Of a stretch of 64,000 bases of DNA, positions 16,835 through 26,434 are shown in pieces; within the stretch, counting starts at the first letter, position 1; every line of letters begins with the position of its first letter. The notes under the pieces were generated by a model. It was given only the letters and a program-made list of their open reading frames with translations, made no database searches and had not been told where the DNA came from. The stretch covers positions 1,937,501 to 2,001,500 of the forward strand of contig NZ_JAUCBR010000004.1 of the NCBI RefSeq assembly GCF_034676725.1, in the 5' to 3' direction. Source of the DNA: Denitromonas sp. GTDB lineage: Bacteria; Pseudomonadota; Gammaproteobacteria; Burkholderiales; Rhodocyclaceae. Both the position numbers and the translations under genes were made by a program.

Positions 16835-17281
16835 ATGGCCCGATTCGTCCGCTTCTGCGTGATGCTCGTCGCCTGCACCGTGCTCGCCGCATGTGAAAAA
16901 ACCTCGCCGGAACAAGCGATTGGCGAAGCCATCGAGCGCATCGAGCGGGGCATCGCCACGCACCAGAACGCCGCCGTGCGCGCCGAGCTGGCCGACGCCT
17001 TTCGCGGCGGCCCCGGCGCGGATCCCGCCCAGCTCGACAAGGCCGGCGTGCAGCGTCTGCTGGCGGCCTATTTTTTACGTTACAAAAATATCGGCGTGGT
17101 GGTCACCGGCGTCACCGTCGAGCCGCTCTCGCACACGCCCGACCAGGCGTGGTCGAACGCCTCGGTGGTGCTCACCGGTGCCGACGGGCTGATTCCGGAG
17201 GCCGGGCGGATCTATCAGGTGCGGGGGCTGTGGGTGCGCCAGGGCGGCGACTGGCAGTTGCGCGAATTGCAGTGGGAGTGA
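16835..17281 (+). CDS. Small lipoprotein of unknown function
   Basis: A 148-residue predicted lipoprotein. The start at 16835 (MARFVRFCVMLVACTVLAACEK) places the lipobox LAAC directly after a hydrophobic stretch; the frame extends upstream without a signal. The C-terminal half (about residues 65-148) alternates beta-strand-like segments and ends IYQVRGLWVRQGGDWQLRELQW, resembling SnoaL/NTF2-like folds. It is divergent from the cytochrome run, and nothing more specific can be said. Confidence 0.72.
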   Translation: MARFVRFCVMLVACTVLAACEKTSPEQAIGEAIERIERGIATHQNAAVRAELADAFRGGPGADPAQLDKAGVQRLLAAYFLRYKNIGVVVTGVTVEPLSHTPDQAWSNASVVLTGADGLIPEAGRIYQVRGLWVRQGGDWQLRELQWE

Positions 17282-17283
17282 GG

Positions 17284-17310
17284 GGCGGGCTTGCGCGATC
17301 ACAGCCCGCC
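17284..17310. terminator. Hairpin shared by convergent genes
   Basis: GGCGGGC (17284-17290) pairs with GCCCGCC (17304-17310) and overlaps the stop of the SDR gene. There is no U-run, so it is at most a weak or Rho-assisted end signal. Confidence 0.3.
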
Positions 17311-18057
17311 GGCCATGTCGACATGGGCGCCGCAGACATAGGATGCCGCCTCCGAGAGCAGCCACACGATGGTCTCGGCCACTTCCGCCGGCTGGCCGCC
17401 GCGGCGCATCGGCAGTTGCGGCGCGATGCGCGCAACCCGACCCGGCTCACCGCTGCTGGCGTGCATTGCGGTCTCGATGAAGGCCGGGCGCACCGCGTTG
17501 ACGCGGATGCCCTCCGGCCCCACCTCCTTGGCCAGCCCGGTGGTCAGCGTGTCGATGGCGCCTTTCGAGGCGGCGTAGTCGACATACTCGCCGGCCGAAC
17601 CCAGTCGCGCCGCCGCTGAGGACACATTGACGATCACGCCGCCGGCACCGCCGTGGCGGGTGGACATGCGGCGGATCGCCTCGCGGCAGCACAGGAAGCT
17701 GCCGATCACGTTGCAGGCGAGCACCCGCTGCAGGCGCGCCGCGTCCATGTCGGCCACACGCATCTGCGTCTCCAGCACGGCGGCGTTGTTGACCAGGTGG
17801 GTGAGCGGGCCGAAGCGCTGATCGATGGCGGCGAACATTGCCACCACCGCGGCCTCGTCCGCCACATCGGCGGCGTGGATCATGGCCTCGCCGCCGCATG
17901 CCGCGACGCGAGCCTGCACCGCTTCGGCGGCTGCGCGGTTGCGTTGGTAGTTGATGCAGATGCGGTAGCCGTCGATGGCGGCCCGTTCGACCACCGCGGC
18001 GCCAATGCCGCGGCTGCCGCCGGTGACCAGCAGAACCTTGTTGTTGGCGATGGCCAT
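17299..18057 (-). CDS. SDR family oxidoreductase
   Basis: A 252-residue classical short-chain dehydrogenase. NAD(P) motif TGGSRGIG at residues 12-19, NNAAV after beta4, a catalytic Ser in VNVSSAAAR and Tyr/Lys in YAASK, so the active site is complete. It is the third gene of a - strand operon after the CmcJ/NvfI-like gene (24-base gap). Glucose-dehydrogenase-like or 3-oxoacyl reductase-like activity is possible; the substrate is not evident. Confidence 0.85.
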   Translation of the reverse strand: MAIANNKVLLVTGGSRGIGAAVVERAAIDGYRICINYQRNRAAAEAVQARVAACGGEAMIHAADVADEAAVVAMFAAIDQRFGPLTHLVNNAAVLETQMRVADMDAARLQRVLACNVIGSFLCCREAIRRMSTRHGGAGGVIVNVSSAAARLGSAGEYVDYAASKGAIDTLTTGLAKEVGPEGIRVNAVRPAFIETAMHASSGEPGRVARIAPQLPMRRGGQPAEVAETIVWLLSEAASYVCGAHVDMAGGL

Positions 18058-18081
18058 TGGCTGTCTCCTGTAAACACTATC

Positions 18082-18891
18082 CTAGTAGACCAGCAGTACG
18101 CGCACCTCGATGCTGCGCCGTGGTGGCGTGCCCTCGGGGATGTCTGGTTCGTCGAAGGCGGCGTGCGGGGTGAAGCGCGCCACGTCGGTGGCCGAGTCGT
18201 AGGACTTGAAGGCCAGCACCTCGTGGCGTCCCATGCGCGGGGCGTAGTACCAGCGGTGGGCCGGTGAATAGGTGTGCAGGTAGATCTCGCCGCTGCGCTG
18301 CGGGTAGTGGATGTCGGCGGCGACGCGTTCGGTGGTGCGCACGCTGCGCGCATCGCACACTGCCAGCGGGGTGTCGCGCACCTCGCGCACCAGTGGCCGC
18401 CACAGGTTGACGATGGCGAAGCGGCCGGCGAATTCGCGGGCATCCATGCCGCGGCACTGGCGTTCCAGCCGGCGCCGACCCGAGGCGTCGGTGTAGTCGT
18501 TGTGCACCCGGCCGACTGCCGCCGGGGCGCTGCCTTCGCGGCCGAAGCCGAGGGCTGGCCGGTCGGCCTCGCGCTCACGCACCAGATGGTCGAAGACCAT
18601 GGCCAGCCGGGCACCGGTCAGGGCGCGCGCCAGCATGGCGCATTCGCGGTAGTAGGTGTCGGTGAGCTCGCGGGTGTCGAGGAAGTCTGCTATCTGGCTG
18701 TGGTGCTCGATCAGGCGGAAGCCTTCGACATCGAGCGAGGTGGCGCCGGCGCGGCGCAGATCGGCCACCGGGCAGCGTTGCTCGACATAGCGGCCGTTCT
18801 CGCGTGCCACGCCGGCTGGCGGCGGGTACAGATAGGCATAGGGTTTGTCGGCCATTGCGTGCAGATAGCTGAAATGGGCGTGGTCGGTCAT
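18082..18891 (-). CDS. CmcJ/NvfI-family oxidoreductase-like protein
   Basis: A 269-residue protein with the signature blocks of the CmcJ/NvfI family: VHNDYT with a metal-ligand-like His-x-Asp, then FAIVNLWRP, PLAVCDARSV, HRWYYAPRMGRHEVLAFKSY and a C-terminal PRRSIEVRVLL. Fungal and actinobacterial members act on natural products (for example cephamycin methoxylation with CmcI). Proteobacterial members are common but mostly uncharacterised. It lies between an HCCA-isomerase-like gene and an SDR gene with 15- and 24-base gaps, suggesting a small catabolic or modification pathway. Confidence 0.82.
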   Translation of the reverse strand: MTDHAHFSYLHAMADKPYAYLYPPPAGVARENGRYVEQRCPVADLRRAGATSLDVEGFRLIEHHSQIADFLDTRELTDTYYRECAMLARALTGARLAMVFDHLVREREADRPALGFGREGSAPAAVGRVHNDYTDASGRRRLERQCRGMDAREFAGRFAIVNLWRPLVREVRDTPLAVCDARSVRTTERVAADIHYPQRSGEIYLHTYSPAHRWYYAPRMGRHEVLAFKSYDSATDVARFTPHAAFDEPDIPEGTPPRRSIEVRVLLVY

Positions 18892-18906
18892 GGCGTGTCC
18901 TCCGGG

Positions 18907-19518
18907 TCAGGCCTGCGCGTGGCGCAGTGCGGTGTCGAGGCGGTCGGTGCCCCAGAACAGGGTGTCGCCGGCGAAAAAGCTGGGCGCGCCGAACACCCCG
19001 CGCGCGACGGCCTCGCCGGTGGCGGCGCGCAAGCGTGCGCGGATCGGCGGCGAGCTGGCGTCGGCCAGGATGGGGGCGGGGTCGAGGTCCAGATCGCGCA
19101 AGACCCGGGCCAGGCCGTCGGCCGTAGCGATGTCGACGTCCTCGCCGAAATGGGCGCGATACAGCGCCGTCACGAAGCGCTTGCCCCAGCCGGCATCCAG
19201 CCCGACCAGGGCCACGCCGGCCGACAGCACGCTGTTGCGCGGGAAGCGGCTCGGCCGTTGCAGCGGCAGCTGGCGCTCGGCGCACAGGCGGGCCAGGTCG
19301 CGCCACATGTAGTCGCCCTTGGCAGGGTAGAGATTGAACGGCGAGTCGGCCCAGCCCTGGCGGGCGAAGATCGGCCCGAGCAGGAAGGGGCGGTAGTCGA
19401 CGCGGGCGCGCCCCTCGGCCTCCAGCCGGGCCACGTCGGCCGCCGCGATATACGAATAGGTGCTGGCCGGGTCGAACCAGAATTCGATGCACGGCAAGCG
19501 TGAGCGTTCGGATGTCAT
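18907..19518 (-). CDS. 2-hydroxychromene-2-carboxylate isomerase-like (DsbA/GST-kappa fold)
   Basis: The start at 19518 (MTSERSRLPCIEFWFDPASTYSY) is preferred because it is preceded by GGAGCAGG. The product is 203 residues. The IEFWFDPASTYSY opening, the PFLLGPIFARQGW segment, an N-S pair at PRNSVLSAG and the GVFGAPSFFAGDTLFWGTDRL end are diagnostic of HCCA isomerases (NahD-like) and GST-kappa. The family uses glutathione and isomerises aromatic-degradation intermediates. Here it is the first gene of the operon with CmcJ-like and SDR genes, and the true substrate is unknown. Confidence 0.85.
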   Translation of the reverse strand: MTSERSRLPCIEFWFDPASTYSYIAAADVARLEAEGRARVDYRPFLLGPIFARQGWADSPFNLYPAKGDYMWRDLARLCAERQLPLQRPSRFPRNSVLSAGVALVGLDAGWGKRFVTALYRAHFGEDVDIATADGLARVLRDLDLDPAPILADASSPPIRARLRAATGEAVARGVFGAPSFFAGDTLFWGTDRLDTALRHAQA

Positions 19519-19700
19519 GGGGCCTGCTCCGTCAGTGTCGATGACAGGCATGGTTGTGCCCCGTGGCGCGGCCTCAGGTGAGAACTGCTGCGGACGCGTC
19601 CAGCAAAATTCAATGCTCAGCCGACAGGCATGTTTAGTCTGGGCTTGTCCCATCCCTCCCTTGGCGTTTCGCCTTCGGGTGCGTCAGCAACGGCCCGGAC

Positions 19701-19725
19701 CCGCCCCCACGGGGGCGGCCTTTTT
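19701..19725 (+). terminator. Terminator-like hairpin in leader of DUF2917 gene
   Basis: CCGCCCC (19701-19707) pairs with GGGGCGG (19712-19718) and is followed by CCTTTTT. It lies 40 bases upstream of the DUF2917 start with no + strand gene before it, so it may be an attenuator rather than a gene end. Confidence 0.55.
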
Positions 19726-19764
19726 CCTGCACAGGGGGGAGGACATCTTGAGGAGGACACGACA

Positions 19765-20124
19765 ATGCATGCCAGAGACGATGTGCGATGGACGGTCGAG
19801 CTGAACCCCGGCGCGGTGCTGCGCCTGCCGCCGGGGACGACGGTCGGGTGCCGGGCGGGCAGCGTCTGGCTGACCGAGTATCGCCCCGGCCGTGATGTGC
19901 TGCTGGCCGCGGGCGATGTCCACACAGCCGGCGGTGCCGGGCCGGTGGTGGTGACCGGGCGGGCCGCGGCCTGCCTGGTGGTTGGCGCGACCGACGATTC
20001 AGTCGGGCGGCGGCTCCTGCGGGCCCTGGGTGAGGCCTGTGTCCGCCTCGGCAGCGGGCTGCGCCAGCGCGGCGAGCGCGTCGGCACAGGCCTGCACCAC
20101 CGGCCGGGCCTGCCCGCGCGCTGA
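19765..20124 (+). CDS. DUF2917 domain protein
   Basis: A 119-residue protein starting at ATG 19765 behind a strong AGGAGG at 19751. Residues about 8-75 (VELNPGAVLRLPPGTTVGCRAG, then SVWLTEYRPGRDVLLAAGD) match the small beta-rich DUF2917 domain common in betaproteobacteria; function unknown. The last 40 residues are basic and overlap the 3' end of the convergent LysR gene by 126 bases. Confidence 0.72.
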   Translation: MHARDDVRWTVELNPGAVLRLPPGTTVGCRAGSVWLTEYRPGRDVLLAAGDVHTAGGAGPVVVTGRAAACLVVGATDDSVGRRLLRALGEACVRLGSGLRQRGERVGTGLHHRPGLPAR

Positions 20125-20934
20125 CACCAGCAGCACATAGCTCTTGTCGGGCAGGCGCAGCGGGTGCACGGTTTTGAGGCCGTGGCGGGCGCGGAAATCC
20201 TGCGTCAGCTGCACCGGCATCAGGGCCAGTCCGTCGCCGCGCGCGCAGGCCAGCAGCGCGGCGTATAGATCATGACAGACCAGCACCGGCTGGCGCGGCA
20301 GTTCGGCAAGCCCGAGCTGCCGTGCCAGCCGCGTCCACGGCAGGAAGGCATGTTCGATCAGCGGCTCGCTGGCCAGCAGTTCGGGCAGGGCGCGTAGCCC
20401 AAGCGCCAGTGCGCGGCTGGCCGGGGCGAGCACGCCGAGCGTTTCGTGCCACAGGATGCGGCCGTCTTCATGGTCTGCCGGATGACAGTAGCGAATGGCA
20501 ATGTCACACTCGCTGCGATCGAGATCGGACAAGGACTCGCTCGCCGACAGGGTCAGTGCCACGCCGGGGCAGGCCGCGCGCAGGGCGTCGAGCTTCGGTG
20601 CCAGCCACAGCCGCGCCACGCCCGGGCTGGCGGCGATGCGCACCTCGGTGGCAAAGCCGCTGCCCAGCCCGTGCAGCCAGTCGGCCGCGCCGCGGGCGAA
20701 GGCCGCCGCCGCGTGGTAGTAGGCCAGGCCCTCGTCGGTCAGCTCGACGGTCGGGCTGTGACGGATCAACAACTGCATGCCGGTGCGCGCTTCGAGCAGC
20801 GCCAGCGAGCCGGTCAGCGCGGCCCGGCTGACGCCCAGCTCGCTCAGCGCCCGCGCCACGGAGCCGTGGCGCACCAGCGCTTCGAAGGCGGCCAGCGCAT
20901 GCAACGGTGGCAAGGGGGCGGGCGGTGTCGACAT
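19999..20934 (-). CDS. LysR-family transcriptional regulator (GcvA-like)
   Basis: A 311-residue regulator. The HTH at residues 10-65 (LHALAAFEALVRHGSVARALSELGVSR) resembles the GcvA branch, although the recognition helix is less canonical (SRAALTGSLALLE). A LysR effector domain follows. The start is only 18 bases from the start of the divergent LysR gene, and the 3' end overlaps the DUF2917 gene by 126 bases. The target is unknown. Confidence 0.83.
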   Translation of the reverse strand: MSTPPAPLPPLHALAAFEALVRHGSVARALSELGVSRAALTGSLALLEARTGMQLLIRHSPTVELTDEGLAYYHAAAAFARGAADWLHGLGSGFATEVRIAASPGVARLWLAPKLDALRAACPGVALTLSASESLSDLDRSECDIAIRYCHPADHEDGRILWHETLGVLAPASRALALGLRALPELLASEPLIEHAFLPWTRLARQLGLAELPRQPVLVCHDLYAALLACARGDGLALMPVQLTQDFRARHGLKTVHPLRLPDKSYVLLVSARGQARPVVQACADALAALAQPAAEADTGLTQGPQEPPPD

Positions 20935-20952
20935 TCAAGGAGGCTCCAGTCG

Positions 20953-21834
20953 ATGAGTCGTTCATTATTGCGTGATCTGCCCTTGCGGGAGCTGCTGGCG
21001 CTCGAAGCCAGCCTGCGCCTGGGCTCGCTGGCGCGGGCGGCCGAGGAGCTGTCGGTGACGCCCTCGGCGATCAGCCATCGCATCCGTCAGCTCGAGCGCA
21101 CCCTGGGCATCGCCCTGCTGGCGCGCCGCGGGCGTGGCGTGGCGCCAACCGCCGCGGCCGCCGCCTGCCAGCATGAACTGAGCTCGCTGGTGGCGGAGTT
21201 TCGCCGCGCCACCCACGCCTTGCGTCATAGCGCGCAGCAGACGCTGCATATCGATGTCACGCCGGTGCTCGGAGCCACCTGGCTGACCGGCCAGCTGGCC
21301 GCCCTGCGCCAGGCCCTGGATCTGCCCCGGCTGCAGGTGGAACTGAGCGCCACGCGCTTGCCCAATGCCCCCGCCGACCCGCGCACCGACATTCTCATCG
21401 AGTTGGTGGCCGATCCGCACGCGCCCGGCCTCACCCGCCTGTTCGGCGCCCGCATCGGCGCGTATGTGGATGCCCGCTCACCGCTGTCCAGCCCGGTGAG
21501 CCTCGGCGAGCTCCAGCAGCAGACGCTGCTGCGGCAAACCGTGGTCGAGTGGTCCGATTGGTGTGTCGCCGCCTTCGGCCACAGCGCGCCGCTGCATTAC
21601 GGCGTGATGCTGGACGACCCGCTCAGCGCGCTCGAAGCCTGCCTGGCCGGCGGCGGCCCCGCCTTGCTCAGCACCTTGAGCGTGGCGCCCTATGTCGACA
21701 GCGGCCGGCTTCGTCCGCTCCATCCGGCGCGGATCGATGCCGGCCACTACGCCATCTCGCTCACCGAGCGCGGCCAGCGCAAGGCGCTGGCGCGCCGCGC
21801 CGCCGCTGCGCTGGTGGCGCTGGCCGTGGCCTAA
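20953..21834 (+). CDS. LysR-family transcriptional regulator
   Basis: A 293-residue regulator. The start at 20953 (MSRSLLRDLPLRELL) has a clear AAGGAGG at 20938-20944. HTH: GSLARAAEELSVTPSAISHRIRQLERTLG. The effector domain has a short, divergent C-terminal lobe. It is convergent with the MFS/small-protein operon at 21831-23173; the stop codons overlap (TAA versus TAG on the other strand). It may regulate that transporter or its divergent LysR partner. Confidence 0.85.
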   Translation: MSRSLLRDLPLRELLALEASLRLGSLARAAEELSVTPSAISHRIRQLERTLGIALLARRGRGVAPTAAAAACQHELSSLVAEFRRATHALRHSAQQTLHIDVTPVLGATWLTGQLAALRQALDLPRLQVELSATRLPNAPADPRTDILIELVADPHAPGLTRLFGARIGAYVDARSPLSSPVSLGELQQQTLLRQTVVEWSDWCVAAFGHSAPLHYGVMLDDPLSALEACLAGGGPALLSTLSVAPYVDSGRLRPLHPARIDAGHYAISLTERGQRKALARRAAAALVALAVA

Positions 21835-21953
21835 CGGCACAGCGCCCCCAGCGACTGCAGCGCCAGCAGCAGATCGGGCGAGGTCCAGGCGCGGGCGGCG
21901 AGCAGTGCCACCGCCGTCATCGCCAGCGCCAGCCAGGCGCCGGGGTGTTTCAC
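21831..21953 (-). CDS. Small membrane protein coupled to MFS gene
   Basis: A GTG-initiated 40-residue frame whose GTG overlaps the TGA of the MFS gene (GTGA). It encodes one hydrophobic helix (AWLALAMTAVALLAARAW) followed by a short amphipathic tail. Coupling and composition argue for a real small protein, but a frame this short can occur by chance in high-GC DNA. Confidence 0.4.
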   Translation of the reverse strand: MKHPGAWLALAMTAVALLAARAWTSPDLLLALQSLGALCR

Positions 21954-23173
21954 GCGGCGCGCCCCGCCGGCACCGGGGTGGCGGCCGGCGTGCGGTCGTC
22001 GATGGGGTAGTGCAGCAGCGCGGCCAGCACGCCAAGGCCGATCGACAGTGTCCACACCACGTCGTAGCTGCCGGTGGCGTCGAACACCAGGCCGCCCAGC
22101 CACACCCCGAGGAAGCTCCCCACCTGGTGGCTGAAGAAGACGAAGCCGAACAGCGTCGAGATGTAACGCACGCCGAAGATCTGTGACAGCACGGCGCTGG
22201 TCAGCGGCGCGGTGCCCAGCCACAGAAAGCCCATGCCGGCGGCGAACACATAGGTGGTGGTGGCGGTGACTGGCAGGACCATATAGGCGGCGGTCAGCCC
22301 GGCGCGCAGCAGGTAGAGGATGCTGAGCAGGTTCTTGGCCCGCCAGTGCACCCCCATCTGGCCCCAGGCCCAGGTGCCGAGCACGTTGAACAGACCGACC
22401 AGCGCCAGCGCGCGCATGCCGACATTGGCGTTCAGCCCCTGGTCTGTCAGGAAGGCCGGCAGGTGGTTGCCAATGAAGGCCAGCTGGAAGCCGCAGGCCA
22501 GAAAGCCCAGCCCCAGCAGCCAGAAGCCGCGGTGAGAGAACGCCTCGGTCAGCGCGCTCCACAGGCCCTGCGGCGGTGTGGCCGAAGGCGCGGTGGCTGC
22601 GCGCGGCTCGGCCACGACGATCGCCAGCAGCAGCGCGACGGCCACGGTGGCGGCCAGCACCCACAGCGCGTCGGCCCAGCCGGCGCTGCTGATGAGCGAT
22701 TGCGCGAAGGGCAGCATGGCAAACTGGCCGAGCGAGCCGAGCGCGCCGGCGGTGCCCAGCGCGGCGGTGCGCCGGTGGGGAGGCACGGCGCGGCCGACGG
22801 CGCCGTAGATGATGCTGAAGCCGGTGCCGCTCAGGCCCAGCCCGACCAGCAGGCCGGCCGACAGGCTGAGCGTGACGCCGCTGTCGGATAGCGGCATCAG
22901 CACCAGCCCGGCCACATAGGCCAGTGTGCCCAGTGCCACCACGCGGCCGGCGCCGAAGCGGTCGGCGATCATGCCGGTGAAGGGCTGGGCGATGCCCCAC
23001 AGCAGGTTCTGCAGGGCGATGGCGAAGGCGAAGGTTTCGCGCCCCCAGCCGTAGTCGAAGCTCATCGGCTGCAGAAACAGGCCGAAGCTGTGACGCATGC
23101 CCAGCGCCAGGCTGAGGATCAGCCCGCCGCAGACGATGACCAGCGCGGGCGAGCGCCAGGATGGGGTTGTCAT
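21950..23173 (-). CDS. MFS transporter
   Basis: A 407-residue protein with about 12 hydrophobic segments. The start at 23173 (MTTPSWRSPALVIVCGG) has GGAG ten bases upstream. Motif A-like sequence GMIADRFGAGRVVALGT lies in loop 2-3. The overall pattern (RHSFGLFLQPMSFDYGW, then FAFAIALQNLLWG) matches the monocarboxylate/oxalate-formate-type branch of the major facilitator superfamily. The substrate is unknown. It is divergent from the small membrane protein at 23349. Confidence 0.87.
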   Translation of the reverse strand: MTTPSWRSPALVIVCGGLILSLALGMRHSFGLFLQPMSFDYGWGRETFAFAIALQNLLWGIAQPFTGMIADRFGAGRVVALGTLAYVAGLVLMPLSDSGVTLSLSAGLLVGLGLSGTGFSIIYGAVGRAVPPHRRTAALGTAGALGSLGQFAMLPFAQSLISSAGWADALWVLAATVAVALLLAIVVAEPRAATAPSATPPQGLWSALTEAFSHRGFWLLGLGFLACGFQLAFIGNHLPAFLTDQGLNANVGMRALALVGLFNVLGTWAWGQMGVHWRAKNLLSILYLLRAGLTAAYMVLPVTATTTYVFAAGMGFLWLGTAPLTSAVLSQIFGVRYISTLFGFVFFSHQVGSFLGVWLGGLVFDATGSYDVVWTLSIGLGVLAALLHYPIDDRTPAATPVPAGRAA

Positions 23174-23348
23174 TTTTATTCTCCAGAGGAGGTTGGGGTG
23201 ATAACACCCTAGCGCCAGCGCCGCGCCCGACTGGCGAAGAATGCTATGCGCGCCGCCAGCGCAATTCATGTGTGCGCCGGTGGCGTCTCGCCGCCTCGGC
23301 GCGACTCGGCTATGCTTGCCACCCTCAGAATCCCGCGGTCCACCGATC

Positions 23349-23726
23349 ATGCTCAATGCCCGCTTCTTTCTGGCCATCGTCGTGGCCATCGTCTATCTCG
23401 TCGCCGTGCCGGGCACCTCGCTGTTCCGCGCTGCGGTGTCGAACGATGCGCTGACCCTGCGGGTGAGCTTCGGCACGCCCCTGCTGTGGCTCACCACGGC
23501 GGTCATCGTGCTGATCATCTTTGGGGTGTGGAAGCGCTTCGCCTGGGCCTGGTGGCTGGGCGTCGCGGCGGCGGGGTTTCAGCTCGTGCGCATGGGGCTA
23601 TGGGTGTCGCAGCACTACTCGCTGTCGCGCCTGCCGGGCGAGGGCACGCTGCTGGTGCTCGGGCTGCTGGTAACGTTTCTGGTGCTGATGCTCTCGCCCG
23701 GCATGCGCATGGCGTGCCGGCGGTGA
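23349..23726 (+). CDS. Small integral membrane protein, unknown
   Basis: A 125-residue protein with about four hydrophobic helices (starts MLNARFFLAIVVAIVYLVAV). No family recognised. The last 14 codons plus downstream DNA are duplicated at 23923-24090. The start at 23349 is chosen because the upstream frame is not membrane-like. Confidence 0.65.
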   Translation: MLNARFFLAIVVAIVYLVAVPGTSLFRAAVSNDALTLRVSFGTPLLWLTTAVIVLIIFGVWKRFAWAWWLGVAAAGFQLVRMGLWVSQHYSLSRLPGEGTLLVLGLLVTFLVLMLSPGMRMACRR

Positions 23727-24090
23727 GGGGTAAGGCAGGTTGAAATCTGCCGCGAACACTCCGGCGCCGTAGGGCGGATAAGCGCAGCGCATCCGCCGAA
23801 CAACGCCCCGGCGTGGCACCGATGGCGGATGCGCCTTCGGCTTATCCGCCCTACATGGAGACGTTGTTGCTCAGTTCGAACAGCCGCGTAGGGCGGATAA
23901 GCACAGCGCATCCGCCGAACAACTGATGCTCTCGCCCGGCATGCGCATGGCGTGCCGACGGTGAGGGGTAAGGCAGGTTGAAATCTGCCGCGAACACTCC
24001 GGCGCCGTGGGGCGGATAAGCGCAGCGCATCCGCCGAACAACGCCCCGACGTGGCACCGATGGCGGATGCGCCTTCGGCTTATCCGCCCT
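23685..24090. repeat. 168-bp direct duplication (two copies, 238-bp period)
   Basis: Positions 23685-23852 and 23923-24090 are 168-bp copies differing at three bases. Each carries the 3' end of the upstream membrane-protein gene plus an 86-bp palindromic element. The 70-bp spacer holds a half copy of the palindromic element at 23888-23916. This accounts for the 383-bp gene-free stretch. Confidence 0.9.
23769..23854. repeat. 86-bp palindromic repeat element
   Basis: It begins GTAGGGCGGATAAGC and ends GCTTATCCGCCCTAC, with inner CATCCGCC/GGCGGATG arms. The same 86-bp element recurs at 24007-24092, 51577-51662 and 52313-52398. Confidence 0.85.
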
Positions 24091-24092
24091 GC
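24007..24092. repeat. 86-bp palindromic repeat element
   Basis: The second copy within the duplicated segment. The outer arms carry GTGG and CTGC in place of GTAG and CTAC. Confidence 0.8.
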
Positions 24093-24109
24093 GTGATCGG
24101 CCTTGCCGC

Positions 24110-25624
<1,515 letters not shown>

Positions 25625-25787
25625 ACTCTGTCGGGTTCTCGGGCGGCCGGTCTGTGCCGGCATCGGTAGACAGTGTGACAGCGGATGCGTTGCCGTGTGC
25701 GCTGGGCGAACACGCGGACGGGCGGGTAGGATGCGTTGACGGCGCGCCACTGGCGCGCCCCGGACCAACCCCGCTCAAGGAGCCGCC

Positions 25788-26234
25788 ATGCCGATGTTTG
25801 TCGATACCTCGCCGCCCGGACAGTGCATCTTCTGCCGCCTGGTGGCGGGCGAGATCCCCGCCGAGCGCGTCTATGAAGACGCGCTGACGATTGCCTTCAT
25901 GGACATCGGCCAGGTCAATCCCGGCCATGTGCTGGTGGCCAGCAAGCGCCACGCCGCCACGCTGTTCGACCTCACCGCGGAAGAGGCCGGTGCCATGATG
26001 CAGACCGCCCAGCGCGTCGCCTTCGCCGTGCGCGAGGCCTTCGACCCGCCCGGCCTGACCCTGCTGCAGGCCAACGGCAAGGAAGGCGACCAGACCGTGT
26101 TCCACTGCCACATGCATGTCGTGCCGCGCCATGGCGACGACGGCATCGCGCTGTCCTGGCCGCGCAAGGACCCGCCGACGGCGATTATCGCCAGCTATGC
26201 GGAGCGACTGCGGGCGGTGATGGGGGAGGGGTGA
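25788..26234 (+). CDS. HIT family protein (nucleotide hydrolase/transferase)
   Basis: A 148-residue HIT protein. CIFCRLVAGEIPAERVYED at the N-terminus and HCHMHVVPR near residue 105 give the His-triad active site. HIT proteins hydrolyse or transfer AMP from dinucleotides and aminoacyl-AMP-like compounds. The start at 25788 follows AAGGAG. It is monocistronic between SelO (divergent) and a lipoprotein gene. Confidence 0.9.
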   Translation: MPMFVDTSPPGQCIFCRLVAGEIPAERVYEDALTIAFMDIGQVNPGHVLVASKRHAATLFDLTAEEAGAMMQTAQRVAFAVREAFDPPGLTLLQANGKEGDQTVFHCHMHVVPRHGDDGIALSWPRKDPPTAIIASYAERLRAVMGEG

Positions 26235-26330
26235 GTCCGCGGATCGGCGGCACCAAAAAATGACATGGGTGTATTCTTTCGGCTTCCTGCGACAGCCGTG
26301 GAGGCCGCCCTATGGCGCATTGTGGGTTTT

Positions 26331-26403
26331 GGCGGGATGAATCCCGCCCTACGTCCGAAGGGATGGCTCGTGCGCGTCGCGGTAGGGCCGGATTCATCCG
26401 GCC
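26331..26403. repeat. Pair of extragenic hairpins
   Basis: GGCGGGATGAATCCCGCC (26331-26348) and GGCCGGATTCATCCGGCC (26386-26403) are near-perfect palindromes of one family, followed or preceded by CCCTAC/GTAGGG. They lie before or inside the poorly defined start of the next gene. Confidence 0.6.
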
Positions 26404-26434
26404 TGTTCGCATCACGCAGGTTGATGCGCCTTCT

